From an uncultured Clostridium sp. (GTDB lineage: Bacteria > Bacillota > Clostridia > Clostridiales > Clostridiaceae), in assembly GCA_937927335.1 (NCBI GenBank), contig CALBDU010000056.1:1-47025 (forward strand): a stretch of 47,025 bases of DNA. Reading direction: 5' to 3'. Below are positions 1-8,139 of the stretch, piece by piece. Below the pieces are notes generated by a model. That model was not told the origin of the DNA and did not search any database. It worked only from the letters and a program-made list of their open reading frames with translations. The position numbers and the translations under genes were made by a program. Positions within the stretch are counted from its first letter, which is position 1. Every line of letters starts with the position of its first letter.

Positions 1-51
1 TTCATATGGAAAGACATTGCTGGAAACCCTTATAAACAAATAGATTTATAA
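1..51 (+). CDS. C-terminal tail of an unidentified protein (partial)
   Basis: Frame 1 is open from the window edge to a TAA at 49-51 and encodes 16 residues containing WKDIAGNPYKQ. A strong terminator hairpin begins at the stop, which supports a real gene end. The rest of the gene lies outside the window, so no function can be given. It could also be a chance open frame, since only 16 codons are visible. Confidence 0.4.
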   Translation, partial: FIWKDIAGNPYKQIDL

Positions 52-80
52 AATGCCGCCGAAATTTTCGGCGGCATTTA
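51..80 (+). terminator. Intrinsic terminator after the partial first gene
   Basis: A perfect 14-bp inverted repeat (51-64 pairing with 66-79) with the core ATGCCGCCGAAA. AT-rich flanks on both sides would let it work on either strand, but it sits directly after the plus-strand stop at 51, so it most likely ends that transcript. Confidence 0.75.
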
Positions 81-188
81 TATGCCTCAATAACTGCTGG
101 TTTATAGGACTTATGAGTTTTTGCTATAATCACATGCCATCAGGCTAATGGGCATTGTGAAAGAGCCTTTAAATATTAAGGACAGCTG

Positions 189-881
189 CTAAAATATAGC
201 TGCATTCTGATTGTCTAAAGAAAAAGCTCTGCCATTCCATTTCAGGGTGTTAAGAAAATAGCCCAGGGAATCGGCATTGTACCTTCCTGCTATTTTCTGA
301 TATGCAAGCAGCTCAAAGACTCCATTTGAATCAAAATCCACAGGGTATAAGCCGCTTAAAGGATTTACAAAGCCCTGTACTGGTTTCTTCAGCTTTCCGC
401 TTTTGTAATACAGATCATTTAGATATTGGGGCTCCCTGCCCGAAATATCAATTATATATTTTTTGGAGTTATTAAGGCACACAGCCTGAACCCTGTAATT
501 GTCAAGGTAGTTTATATCGTATCGGTAATACTTGTTATAGGCATTAAAATCAAATAACAGCCTTGGGATATTACCTAAAAATGAATATATATAATGATAC
601 ATAATTCCTCCGCTGCCTCCGGAAGCAATGCTGACCAGGACCTCTAAAGCATGGCGTCCGGTAAAATTATATACATAGACCCCGGGATTATAGCCTGCAT
701 TTTCACTTAACTGAACTCTGGTGCGGGTGCCGGTTTTTCCATCCTGTACAAACAAGGTAATGTTTTGTATGAAGGCACTGTCAGCATTTTTTAAACCTGT
801 TAGGTAAATATTATCCGGTATCCCATCACCGGTTACATCACCTTTGGCAATATCTAGGATAATTGTTCTTAAAGGACTCAT
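189..881 (-). CDS. VCBS/FG-GAP-like repeat protein
   Basis: A 230-residue protein with no signal peptide or membrane segment. Near the N-terminus the motif DIAKGDVTGDGIPDNIYL, and near the C-terminus PVDFDSNGVFELLAY, are aspartate-rich loops of the VCBS/FG-GAP type, which often bind calcium in beta-propeller repeats. Firmicutes carry similar small intracellular proteins of unknown role. The start is supported by AGGAGG a few bases before the ATG at 881. The gene stands alone and diverges from the secreted protein at 1096. Family assignment is by motif only; no function can be deduced. Confidence 0.7.
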   Translation of the reverse strand: MSPLRTIILDIAKGDVTGDGIPDNIYLTGLKNADSAFIQNITLFVQDGKTGTRTRVQLSENAGYNPGVYVYNFTGRHALEVLVSIASGGSGGIMYHYIYSFLGNIPRLLFDFNAYNKYYRYDINYLDNYRVQAVCLNNSKKYIIDISGREPQYLNDLYYKSGKLKKPVQGFVNPLSGLYPVDFDSNGVFELLAYQKIAGRYNADSLGYFLNTLKWNGRAFSLDNQNAAIF

Positions 882-993
882 AGAACCTCCTGAAAAATAG
901 TTAATAATATAATATGGTTAATTTAATAAATTGGCACTAAAATGCATAACTTCCATTAGAGAAATGGCATGGAAGCTTAGTGGTATATTTCCA

Positions 994-1023
994 TTGAACC
1001 ATTGATATTACTTGGGTTATACT
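994..1023 (+). promoter_or_regulatory. Putative sigma-A promoter for the cell-wall-binding protein
   Basis: TTGAAC at 994-999 and TATACT at 1018-1023 are separated by 18 bp, about 70 bp before the TTG start at 1096. The match is good but not perfect. Assigned by eye. Confidence 0.4.
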
Positions 1024-1095
1024 TTAGATGTGTTTTATGTGCCTGGCTAAATGGTGCATAATTATGCTAATTACACAATTCAAGGGGGCGGCAAA

Positions 1096-2160
1096 TTGCT
1101 GAAAAAATCACTGAAATCAATTGCACTATTCTTTTTTATTTTATTGGGAAGCTCCTTTATTGCTTCAGCTCCGGTTGGTGCTGCGGCTAAAAACGGATGG
1201 GTACTCAGCAATAACACCTGGTACTATTACGAAAATGGTGTTATGGTAAAGAACGGCTGGAAGCTTGATTTCCATGGCTGGTGTTTTTTAAACGCGGTGG
1301 ACGGATCCTGGGTACAGGAGGGCTGGGCAAAGGATTCCCACGGCTGGGGCTATATCCAGAACGGCTATTGGGTTGACCATGAAATATGGGCCAGGGACAA
1401 CAGCGGCTGGGTATATGTTCAGCCAAACGGATACTGGGACGGTAAGCCGGGGCAGGCGCAGCCAGGTACCATACAGGTTAAGTCAATAACCATAAATACA
1501 GCCTCTGCCGAGATGGAGACAGGTAAAACCCTGAAGCTTATGGCAGCTGTGCTTCCTGTTTACTCAACTGAACGCACTATTACTTGGACAAGCTCCAATG
1601 AAGCTATTGCCAAGGTAGACAGCCAGGGAAATGTAACAGGTGTAAGCTCGGGTACTGCTGTGATAACAGCTGAAGCTGGAGGCCTCAAGGCAGATTGTAC
1701 CATTAATGTTACATCCTCTGACTGGTTTGTGCCTGGAACCTACAAGATAGGTACGGATATTCCAGCAGGAGAATACCTGGTGTTGGGCGCTGGCTACGGA
1801 GAGCTCAGAAATAGTGACAATATTATTACAAATGACCTTTATTTAAGCAGCTGGTATATTACTGCAGGGGATGGGGAATACTTGGAATTCACCGATGGCA
1901 GGGCATATACAATAGATAAGGCTCCGGCCATAGACAAGTCCTCCGGCATCCTTGCCAACGGAATGTTTAAGGTGGGAAGGGATCTGCCTGCCGGTGAGTA
2001 TAGAATTTCCGGAAACAGTAGTTTTTCTTATTATGAAGTAGACACGGACAACAGAGGCACTGAAATTGTGGATAATGACATTTTTACCGGCACTGCCTAT
2101 GTTACGGTAAAGGATGGGGAATACCTGGAGCTGGTTGACTGCAGCATAAGTCTTAACTAG
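1096..2160 (+). CDS. Secreted cell-wall-binding repeat protein with Big_2 Ig-like domain
   Basis: Translation most likely begins at the TTG at 1096, because AAGGGGG lies at 1082-1088 and the product then opens with a typical signal peptide (LKKSLKSIALFFFILL, cleavage near APVGAAA). An upstream in-frame ATG at 1051 has no ribosome binding site. The mature protein has tryptophan/glycine-rich repeats related to choline-binding or cell-wall-binding repeats (NGWVLSNNTWYYYENG and similar, about residues 35-105). A bacterial Ig-like Big_2 domain follows (about 130-205). Two C-terminal units of about 65 residues contain GTYKIGTDIPAGEY and GMFKVGRDLPAGEY. It is likely anchored non-covalently to the cell surface. 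Expressed alone. The C-terminal units match no named domain I can recall with certainty. Confidence 0.75.
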   Translation: MLKKSLKSIALFFFILLGSSFIASAPVGAAAKNGWVLSNNTWYYYENGVMVKNGWKLDFHGWCFLNAVDGSWVQEGWAKDSHGWGYIQNGYWVDHEIWARDNSGWVYVQPNGYWDGKPGQAQPGTIQVKSITINTASAEMETGKTLKLMAAVLPVYSTERTITWTSSNEAIAKVDSQGNVTGVSSGTAVITAEAGGLKADCTINVTSSDWFVPGTYKIGTDIPAGEYLVLGAGYGELRNSDNIITNDLYLSSWYITAGDGEYLEFTDGRAYTIDKAPAIDKSSGILANGMFKVGRDLPAGEYRISGNSSFSYYEVDTDNRGTEIVDNDIFTGTAYVTVKDGEYLELVDCSISLN

Positions 2161-2169
2161 GTTGAGGAG

Positions 2170-2202
2170 CCCGGGCCCGGGGAACTAAACGGTTCGCCCG
2201 GG
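2170..2202 (+). other. Very GC-rich hairpin in the 3' region
   Basis: Just after the stop at 2160, CCCGGGGAAC (2176-2185) can pair with GTTC-G-CCCGGG (2192-2202, one-base bulge). CCCGGGC at 2170-2176 offers an alternative partner. No U-run follows. It may stabilise the 3' end of the message or pause transcription before the canonical terminator at 2287. Confidence 0.4.
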
Positions 2203-2286
2203 AATTTGGAAGGTATTACCGGCTGGCACGGGTTTGGAAGATATTACTGATGCCAGATTGTAACTGAATAAACCATACTATGGAAG

Positions 2287-2309
2287 GGAGGATTTAATCC
2301 TCCTTTTTT
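2287..2309 (+). terminator. Intrinsic terminator
   Basis: GGAGGATT at 2287-2294 pairs with AATCCTCC at 2296-2303 and is followed by six Ts. It separates the secreted protein gene from the molybdenum hydroxylase operon. Confidence 0.75.
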
Positions 2310-2375
2310 GTATGCATAATCTTTTAGTATTAGGAAAAAATTAGTATAAGGATAATTATTTAAGGAGGAGATACT

Positions 2376-4721
2376 TTGGTTAGTAATAATGGTATAGGAG
2401 TCAGCATACCAAGAAAAGAGGCCTTTGACAAGGTTCAGGGAGCAGCAGAATACACAGGTGATACTACTTATCCTGGAATGCTGCACGGTAAAATGCTGGT
2501 AAGTTCCTATGCACATGCAAAAATAAAATCAATAGATATTTCCAAAGCAGCTGCCTCCAAAGGTGTTCAGGCAGTAATTACAGGTGATTATTTTCCTGTT
2601 CTTTGCGGAACAGTACTTGAAGACAGACCTCCCATTGCCCGTGGAAAGGTAAGGTATTTTGGTGAGCCGGTAGCTGTTGTGGTTGCAAACAGCGAACAGG
2701 AGGCTATGGAAGCAGTACAACTTATAACAGTGAGTTATGAACCGCTTCCTGTGGTGAATTCAATTAAAGCAGCAATGGATGCCAATACAACGCTGGTACA
2801 TGAAAATCTTATGATGTACAAACATGCTGTTAATGATGTTTATCCTGAGCAGAATACGAATATATCAGACAGGATTCAAATAAGAAAGGGCGATATGGCA
2901 AAGGGATGGGCTGAAAGTGATTTTATCGTGAGCAGCAGCTTTTCACTTCCCCAGGCGGATCACAGCGCTATGGAGACAAGATGTGCAAGAGCTCAAATAA
3001 TGCCGGACGGAAGGGTCATTATATATACATCCTCCCAGGCTCCCTTTTCTGTTAAGAAGCTCATAAGCAAATATTACAATATACCTGAAGGAAATGTGAT
3101 TGTGAAAGTACCATTTGTTGGAGGGGGTTTTGGAGGGAAAGCAGCGGTACAGCTTGAGTATATTGCATTTCTGGCATCCAAGGCAGTTGATGGCAGGCAG
3201 GTTCAAATATCCAATGCCAGGGAGGAAGATATAGGAACTTCTCCAGGTAAAATCGGACTGGAGTCTGTAATTAAAATAGGCGCAGACAGAAATGGAATCA
3301 TAAAAGCCATGGAGGCGCAGTATATGGTGGATGGAGGAGCTTATGCAGACATTGCCCCACGAATTGCTAAGGCTATAGCTGTTGATTGTTCAGGTCCATA
3401 CAATATAGAAAACATTCAATGTGACTCAATCTCTATATACACCAATCACACATATACCACTTCCTTCAGAGGCTTTGGACATTCGGAATATACCTTCTGC
3501 ATGGAAAGGATGATGGAAAAACTGGCCGTTGCACTAAAAATGGATCCATTAGAATTACGGGCTAAGAATTCAATTAAACCTGGAAATTACACACCCACTC
3601 AGGTTAAAACTACTATCAGCAATATTGGCAGCCTGGAGAATTGCATAATGAGGCTTAAGGATTTGATGGAGTGGGATAAGGGACGTATTGTTATAACTGA
3701 TGAAGGTATGGTAAGGGTTAAAGGCACAGGCTGCCTTTGGAAAACTTCAGATTCTCCAACCAATGCAGTTTCTGGAGTGTTTCTTACCTTTAATTCTGAC
3801 GGCAGCATAAATATTAACTCAGGTGTAGTGGAAATCGGGCCCGGCACCAAAACCGCCCTGGCGCAGATTTTGGCTGAAAAAATGGGTATGGATGCAGGCA
3901 GGATACATGTATACATGGGCGTTAATACGGATGTGAGCCCGGAACATTGGAAAACAGTAGCCAGCATGACAACCTTTATGGCAGGCAGGGCGGTGCTCAA
4001 GGCAGCAGATGATTTTATAAACCAGTTGAAAAGCCTGGCTGCCGTGGTGTTGAAATCACCACCTGAGGATCTTGATATAAAGGAAGAAAAAGTATTTTTA
4101 AAACAGGATCCAGAAATATATATTTCCTTTAAAGACCTTGCGTACGGATACAAGTACCCCAATGGACTGTCAGTGGAAGGGCAGATTCTTGGCCGGGGAA
4201 GCTTTATTATGAGCCATATTACTGATCTGGATGATGAAACGGGGAAAGGAAAGCCCGGACCGGCCTGGACAGTTGGTGTTCAGGGAATTGAACTTGAATA
4301 CGACCGGACAAATTATACCTACCGGCTCTTAAAGGCCTTTACAGTGCTGGATGCCGGGAAATTAATTAATCCTAATACTGCAAAAGGTCTGATTATGGGT
4401 GGAATGAATATGGGCCTTGGATTGGCTACCAGGGAAGCTTTTGAATATGACCATGAAGGAAGACTTAAAAATACTTCTTTTAGGACATATAAGACTATGA
4501 GATATGGAGAAAATCCCGAATATCTGGTGGAATTTATTGAAACACCTCAGATAGATGCGCCTTTCGGGGCCAGGGGTCTGGCAGAGCATGGAATTATTGC
4601 AATGCCGGCAGCTTTTGCCAATGCATTATCCCTGGCAACCGGAAAGGAATTTGATTTTCTGCCGATAAATCCCCAGTACATTTGGGAGGTTGAAACTGGA
4701 GGTAAAAATGATACCCTGTGA
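2376..4721 (+). CDS. Molybdenum hydroxylase large subunit (xanthine dehydrogenase family)
   Basis: A 781-residue molybdopterin-binding subunit of the xanthine dehydrogenase/aldehyde oxidase family, which hydroxylates carbon next to nitrogen in N-heterocycles or oxidises aldehydes or aryl-CoA compounds. Visible signatures are GGGFGGK at residues 249-255, the FRGFGHSEYTFCMERMME segment, and GARGLAEHG, whose Glu737 matches the catalytic general base. Length is normal for three-subunit bacterial enzymes. The start is TTG at 2376, six bases after AAGGAGGAG; no ATG fits. The gene overlaps the FAD subunit by 14 bp, and the order large-medium-small is unlike the medium-small-large order of many relatives. 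The substrate cannot be read from the sequence; purine or another N-heterocycle is an inference. Confidence 0.9.
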   Translation: MVSNNGIGVSIPRKEAFDKVQGAAEYTGDTTYPGMLHGKMLVSSYAHAKIKSIDISKAAASKGVQAVITGDYFPVLCGTVLEDRPPIARGKVRYFGEPVAVVVANSEQEAMEAVQLITVSYEPLPVVNSIKAAMDANTTLVHENLMMYKHAVNDVYPEQNTNISDRIQIRKGDMAKGWAESDFIVSSSFSLPQADHSAMETRCARAQIMPDGRVIIYTSSQAPFSVKKLISKYYNIPEGNVIVKVPFVGGGFGGKAAVQLEYIAFLASKAVDGRQVQISNAREEDIGTSPGKIGLESVIKIGADRNGIIKAMEAQYMVDGGAYADIAPRIAKAIAVDCSGPYNIENIQCDSISIYTNHTYTTSFRGFGHSEYTFCMERMMEKLAVALKMDPLELRAKNSIKPGNYTPTQVKTTISNIGSLENCIMRLKDLMEWDKGRIVITDEGMVRVKGTGCLWKTSDSPTNAVSGVFLTFNSDGSININSGVVEIGPGTKTALAQILAEKMGMDAGRIHVYMGVNTDVSPEHWKTVASMTTFMAGRAVLKAADDFINQLKSLAAVVLKSPPEDLDIKEEKVFLKQDPEIYISFKDLAYGYKYPNGLSVEGQILGRGSFIMSHITDLDDETGKGKPGPAWTVGVQGIELEYDRTNYTYRLLKAFTVLDAGKLINPNTAKGLIMGGMNMGLGLATREAFEYDHEGRLKNTSFRTYKTMRYGENPEYLVEFIETPQIDAPFGARGLAEHGIIAMPAAFANALSLATGKEFDFLPINPQYIWEVETGGKNDTL

Positions 4722-5538
4722 TTTTGATTATTATAAACCTGATACCATTGAGGAAGCTGTGAAATTGTATAAGGATCTTAAGGATAAAGGTAAAATACCT
4801 AAATATTACAGTGGCGGCACAGAAATTATAACCATGTCCAGGGCAAGCAACCTATATATGGATGCAATTATTGACCTTAAGGGCATTCCACAGTGCAGGC
4901 AGCAGGAGGTAAGCTGCGACTGCCTTAATATTGGGGCATCCCTTACCCTGACGGAAATAGCCGAGGCAAATCTTTTTCCGCTGCTTTCACTTACGGTGCA
5001 GAGAATAGCAGACCATACGGTACAGGATAAAATTACCCTGGGAGGCAACATATGCGGCACCATAATATATAAGGAAGGGCTCCTTCCTCTTTTGGTTTCG
5101 GACAGTTATGCAGTAGTGGCCGATTATAGAGGTTTAAGAAATATTCCGGTGAAGGATATATTTCAAAGGGAACTGAAGTTGAATGAAGAGGAGTTTATAG
5201 TAAGCTTTGTAATAAGAAGGTGTTATACTGAGCTGCCTTATCTTCATGCAAAAAGAACTAAAAGTGATAAGATTAATTATCCCCTTATAACTCTGGCTGC
5301 AATATTGGAGGGCAATAAAGTAAAAATGGCTTTCAGCGGTTTATGCAGATATCCAATCAGGTCGGTCACAATGGAGGATTGGTTAAACAGCAGCAGCCTT
5401 CCTGAAGCTTTAAGAATCCAGTACGCTCTAAAGTCGGTTCCTGATTTTATATTGGAGGATTTGGAAGGATCGGCTAGCTATAGGAGGTTCCTGCTAGAAA
5501 GTATGCTTCATGAAGTTTCAAGTAAATTGGGGGTATAA
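4708..5538 (+). CDS. Molybdenum hydroxylase FAD-binding medium subunit
   Basis: A 276-residue subunit of the CO dehydrogenase/xanthine dehydrogenase flavoprotein family. It passes electrons from the [2Fe-2S] subunit to an acceptor. The N-terminal FDYYKPDTIEEAVKL, the YYSGGTEI loop and TLGGNICG are the usual FAD-contact motifs of this family. I place the start at ATG 4708, after TGGAGG at 4698-4702, rather than at an in-frame TTG at 4690. It overlaps the large-subunit gene and stops two bases before the ATG of the small subunit, so the three are translated as one unit. Confidence 0.88.
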   Translation: MIPCDFDYYKPDTIEEAVKLYKDLKDKGKIPKYYSGGTEIITMSRASNLYMDAIIDLKGIPQCRQQEVSCDCLNIGASLTLTEIAEANLFPLLSLTVQRIADHTVQDKITLGGNICGTIIYKEGLLPLLVSDSYAVVADYRGLRNIPVKDIFQRELKLNEEEFIVSFVIRRCYTELPYLHAKRTKSDKINYPLITLAAILEGNKVKMAFSGLCRYPIRSVTMEDWLNSSSLPEALRIQYALKSVPDFILEDLEGSASYRRFLLESMLHEVSSKLGV

Positions 5539-5540
5539 AT

Positions 5541-6014
5541 ATGTTGAAAATTTCCGGTAAAACCATAATAAATCTAAATATTAACGGAGAAACAAGGGAG
5601 GTTTCTGCAAAGCCTTCAGATACCTTACTGTACACCCTGAGAAATGAGCTTGGACTTACAGGTGCAAAGCCAGGCTGTGAAAATGGCGACTGCGGTGCGT
5701 GCACAGTGCTGGTTGACAGCTGGCCGGTAAAATCGTGCCTCATGCTAACTGTGGAAGCTATAGGAAAGGAAATAACCACCATTGAGGGCTTGAAAAATGC
5801 TCCAATACAAAAGGCCTTTGTTGAAAAATGGGGTTTTCAGTGCGGGTACTGTACCTCGGGTTTTTTAATGGTATGCCACGGGCTGGCCCGTCTCCATCCT
5901 GAAGCCAACGAACATGTAATTGAACAGTGGCTGCAGTCAAATATATGCAGATGCACCAGCTACCAGGAGATAAAGGAGGCCATTGAAACAGTGTTGTCTG
6001 AAAACAGTGTATAG
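5541..6014 (+). CDS. Molybdenum hydroxylase [2Fe-2S] small subunit
   Basis: A 157-residue iron-sulfur subunit with two [2Fe-2S] clusters. The plant-ferredoxin-type cluster is held by Cys46, Cys51, Cys54 (GCENGDCGAC) and Cys66. The second cluster is held by Cys101, Cys104 (CGYC), Cys136 and Cys138 (CRC). All eight ligands are present and the length is typical. It is the last gene of the operon; a weak hairpin follows at 6021. No signal peptide, so the complex is cytoplasmic. Confidence 0.93.
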   Translation: MLKISGKTIINLNINGETREVSAKPSDTLLYTLRNELGLTGAKPGCENGDCGACTVLVDSWPVKSCLMLTVEAIGKEITTIEGLKNAPIQKAFVEKWGFQCGYCTSGFLMVCHGLARLHPEANEHVIEQWLQSNICRCTSYQEIKEAIETVLSENSV

Positions 6015-6020
6015 TTTAAG

Positions 6021-6046
6021 ATTTTCGCCGGAAATTGGTGAAAATT
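6021..6046 (+). terminator. Weak terminator-like hairpin after the hydroxylase operon
   Basis: ATTTTCGCC at 6021-6029 pairs with GGTGAAAAT at 6037-6045 (one G-T wobble). The downstream tract is only partly T-rich, so read-through into the lipoprotein gene is possible. Confidence 0.4.
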
Positions 6047-6108
6047 ATTCCTTCTTATGCTAAAATACAATAAAATGTTCTGATATATTAGTTGAGGGGG
6101 AATGGAAT

Positions 6109-7104
6109 ATGAATTTGAAAAAATTGGTGTTTTTATTAACCTTAGTAAGTTTATTAACCCTTAGCGGCTGCAGTAATATGGACAATGCTTATAATAAAGC
6201 TGCAGAGAAAAGTTTTCAGGTAAATGTGCTGGAAGGTACAGCTGCACTTGGCATGTTGAAAATGATGGCTCCTGAAATAACCCCAAATCCTAGATTGGGA
6301 GACACAGTTCAGTACGTGTTGGAGAAAAATCAGGACGAATTATATTCAAAGCTTCAGAAGGGTGAGGTTGAAATAGCAGCAGTTCCAACGGAAATGGCAG
6401 CAAGGTTATTTAATGAAAACAATATGTATAAGCTTGCTGCAGTAAATACAAAGGGCTTCATATATGTGCTTGCAAATAATACCCAGCTTCTTTCATGGAA
6501 CAGCTTAAAGGGTTGTGAGGTAAACCTTGCAGTAGAAGGCTCAGTGGAGGATATAATTTTTAGATATTTAACTGCTAAAAATGGTTTAGATCCTGATAAG
6601 GATATTACAATAAAATATGCGGACAGCCAGGAGGCTTTGTATAAAATGACCATTGACGGCTCAAGTAAAATCACTGTATTAAGCGAACCCTGGGCGTCCA
6701 TGGCTGCAAAAAACAGCGGCAATAAAATTATGCTGGATCTTCAGGAGGAATGGACACGCATTAAAGGAGGGGAATACCCTATGGTACAAACCTCCGTTGT
6801 GGTTAAAAAGGAAGCAGCTTCAGCCAAAGCTGAACCACTGGATTTATTTCTTAAGGATTATGCAGACTCCCTGGCCTGGGTAAATAAAAACCCTTTGGAA
6901 GCAGCAAGGCTGCTGGATAATCACCCTGTTGGTGTAAGTAAGGACTTAGCTCAGGAAACAATAAAAAGATCTAATTTTGTATATATAAGCGCTAAAGATG
7001 CCGAAGCAGCTGTGGAAAAATATCTGCAGGTGCTCTTGGAAAGCTCACCTGAAATTATTGGCGGAAAGCTTCCAGGTAAGGATTTTTATAGTATTGGAAA
7101 TTAA
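6109..7104 (+). CDS. NMT1/SsuA-like ABC solute-binding lipoprotein
   Basis: A 331-residue lipoprotein with a signal peptide ending in the lipobox LTLSGC (Cys at about residue 21). The fold resembles the NMT1/ThiY/SsuA class of periplasmic-binding-type proteins, seen in VNVLEGTAALGMLKMM, the IAAVPTEMAARLF segment and VLSEPWASMAA. Relatives bind small organic compounds such as pyrimidine precursors, sulfonates or nitriles. No permease or ATPase gene is adjacent, so it must share a transporter encoded elsewhere or act as a sensor. Its place after the molybdenum hydroxylase suggests that it might bring in the hydroxylase substrate, which is inference. GAGGGGG precedes the ATG. Confidence 0.8.
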   Translation: MNLKKLVFLLTLVSLLTLSGCSNMDNAYNKAAEKSFQVNVLEGTAALGMLKMMAPEITPNPRLGDTVQYVLEKNQDELYSKLQKGEVEIAAVPTEMAARLFNENNMYKLAAVNTKGFIYVLANNTQLLSWNSLKGCEVNLAVEGSVEDIIFRYLTAKNGLDPDKDITIKYADSQEALYKMTIDGSSKITVLSEPWASMAAKNSGNKIMLDLQEEWTRIKGGEYPMVQTSVVVKKEAASAKAEPLDLFLKDYADSLAWVNKNPLEAARLLDNHPVGVSKDLAQETIKRSNFVYISAKDAEAAVEKYLQVLLESSPEIIGGKLPGKDFYSIGN

Positions 7105-7121
7105 AATTGAGGAGGACTATT

Positions 7122-7484
7122 ATGAAATTTTGCTGGACTACTATTATGGTAAAAAGTATGGAGGAATCATTGAAGTTTTATAACGAAGTTATGGGACTTG
7201 GCATTGACAGCAGGTTTAAAGCGGGCCCTGGAATGGAAATTGTTTTTCTTGGAGATGGTGAAACCAAGGTGGAGCTTATCTGTAACGAAAATTTAAAGGA
7301 TGTAACCTATGGCAAGGATATATCCATGGGCTTCCAGGTGGAATCCCTTGATAAAATGATGGATTATCTTAAAGAGAAGGGTACAGATATTGAAAGCGGT
7401 CCATTTCAGCCAAATCCCCACACTAAATTTTTCTATGTCCTTGACCCCAATGGCTTGAAAATTCAATTTGTAGAAAATATGTAA
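7122..7484 (+). CDS. VOC (glyoxalase/bleomycin-resistance fold) protein
   Basis: A 120-residue single-unit VOC protein with paired beta-alpha-beta-beta-beta modules: KFCWTTIMVKSMEESLKFY at the N-terminus and FYVLDPNGLKIQFVE at the end. The family includes glyoxalases, dioxygenases and drug-binding proteins; the substrate here is unknown. The start is ATG 7122, behind GAGGAGGA at 7110-7117; an upstream in-frame codon at 7107 lies before that site. It follows the lipoprotein gene by 17 bp and is closed by the terminator at 7489, so it probably ends the hydroxylase/lipoprotein transcription unit. Confidence 0.85.
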   Translation: MKFCWTTIMVKSMEESLKFYNEVMGLGIDSRFKAGPGMEIVFLGDGETKVELICNENLKDVTYGKDISMGFQVESLDKMMDYLKEKGTDIESGPFQPNPHTKFFYVLDPNGLKIQFVENM

Positions 7485-7488
7485 CGAA

Positions 7489-7513
7489 AAAGCATCTTCT
7501 TTGAAGGTGCTTT
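7489..7513 (+). terminator. Intrinsic terminator after the VOC gene
   Basis: AAAGCATCTTC (7489-7499) pairs with GAAGGTGCTTT (7503-7513) around a TTT loop, with one wobble pair. Confidence 0.6.
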
Positions 7514-7580
7514 AATTGTATCCATACAATTGCAGATAATCGATAAACTTCTATAATGGAAACATAATAATGATTATGTT
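7514..7580 (+). promoter_or_regulatory. Promoter of the ECF S-component gene with two palindromic operator candidates
   Basis: TTGCAG at 7530-7535 and TATAAT at 7552-7557 with 16-bp spacing form a good sigma-A promoter. A perfect palindrome AATTGTAT-CC-ATACAATT (7514-7531) touches the -35 box. A second one, AACATAAT-AATG-ATTATGTT (7561-7580), covers the expected transcription start. The second ends just before the AGGAGG of the gene at 7594. The layout suggests control by a dimeric repressor, perhaps two. The first palindrome resembles GntR-type operators (TTGTAT/ATACAA), but no regulator gene is adjacent. Confidence 0.5.
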
Positions 7581-7593
7581 TTAGGAGGAAGTT

Positions 7594-8127
7594 ATGGATA
7601 CTGTAAAAAGGACTAAGGTGAATAGTGCCACCAGGGATATGGTTTTATCTGCATTATTGATATCATTTGTTTTTATAGCAACAAAATTTATTAATGTGAG
7701 GCTGCCCATTTCAATAAATGGAGGCTTGATTCACTTTGGTAATGTTATGCTGTTTGCGGCGGCTATAGTGTTTGGACCCAGGAAGGGTGCTGTTGCCGGG
7801 GCCTTTGGTATGGGCTTGTTTGATATTGTATCCGGCTGGGCGGCCTGGGCTCCATTTACCTTTATAATCAGGGGAGTCATGGGGTATATTATAGGATATA
7901 CCGCCAATTCAAATAACAGAAATGGAAACAGCCTTCTATGGAATTTAGCAGGTATTCTTATTGCAGGAGTTTGGATGTTAGCCGGCTACTATGTTGCTGA
8001 AATAATAATCACTGGCAATTATATAGCACCTGTAACCTCAATTCCCGGCAATCTTATACAAATTGCATTTGGAGCTTTGATTGGACTGCCATTAGCTAAG
8101 GCTCTAAAGAAAACAAATATTTTTTAA
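7594..8127 (+). CDS. ECF transporter S component (integral membrane substrate-binding subunit)
   Basis: A 177-residue hydrophobic protein with about six membrane segments. It resembles the COG4720/ECF-type riboflavin-transporter S-component group, which capture a vitamin or related compound and dock with a shared EcfAA'T module. Typical features are ATRDMVLSALLISFVFIAT at the N-terminus and the glycine-rich FGPRKGAVAGAFGMGLFDI segment. AGGAGGAAG lies before the ATG. The substrate is unknown. Twelve bp separate it from the aminotransferase gene, so the two form one unit under the palindrome-flanked promoter. The ligand may be a precursor or product handled by the aminotransferase (inference). 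Confidence 0.8.
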   Translation: MDTVKRTKVNSATRDMVLSALLISFVFIATKFINVRLPISINGGLIHFGNVMLFAAAIVFGPRKGAVAGAFGMGLFDIVSGWAAWAPFTFIIRGVMGYIIGYTANSNNRNGNSLLWNLAGILIAGVWMLAGYYVAEIIITGNYIAPVTSIPGNLIQIAFGALIGLPLAKALKKTNIF

Positions 8128-8139
8128 GAGGTGATTTAA

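Noticed and set aside
3599..4162. Minus-strand ORF of 187 codons inside the molybdenum hydroxylase large subunit
   Set aside because: Shadow of a well-conserved gene; no ribosome binding site and no domain.
7485..7594. TPP or other vitamin riboswitch before the ECF S component
   Set aside because: Only about 40 nt lie between promoter and coding start, too short for an aptamer; the palindromes explain the region better.
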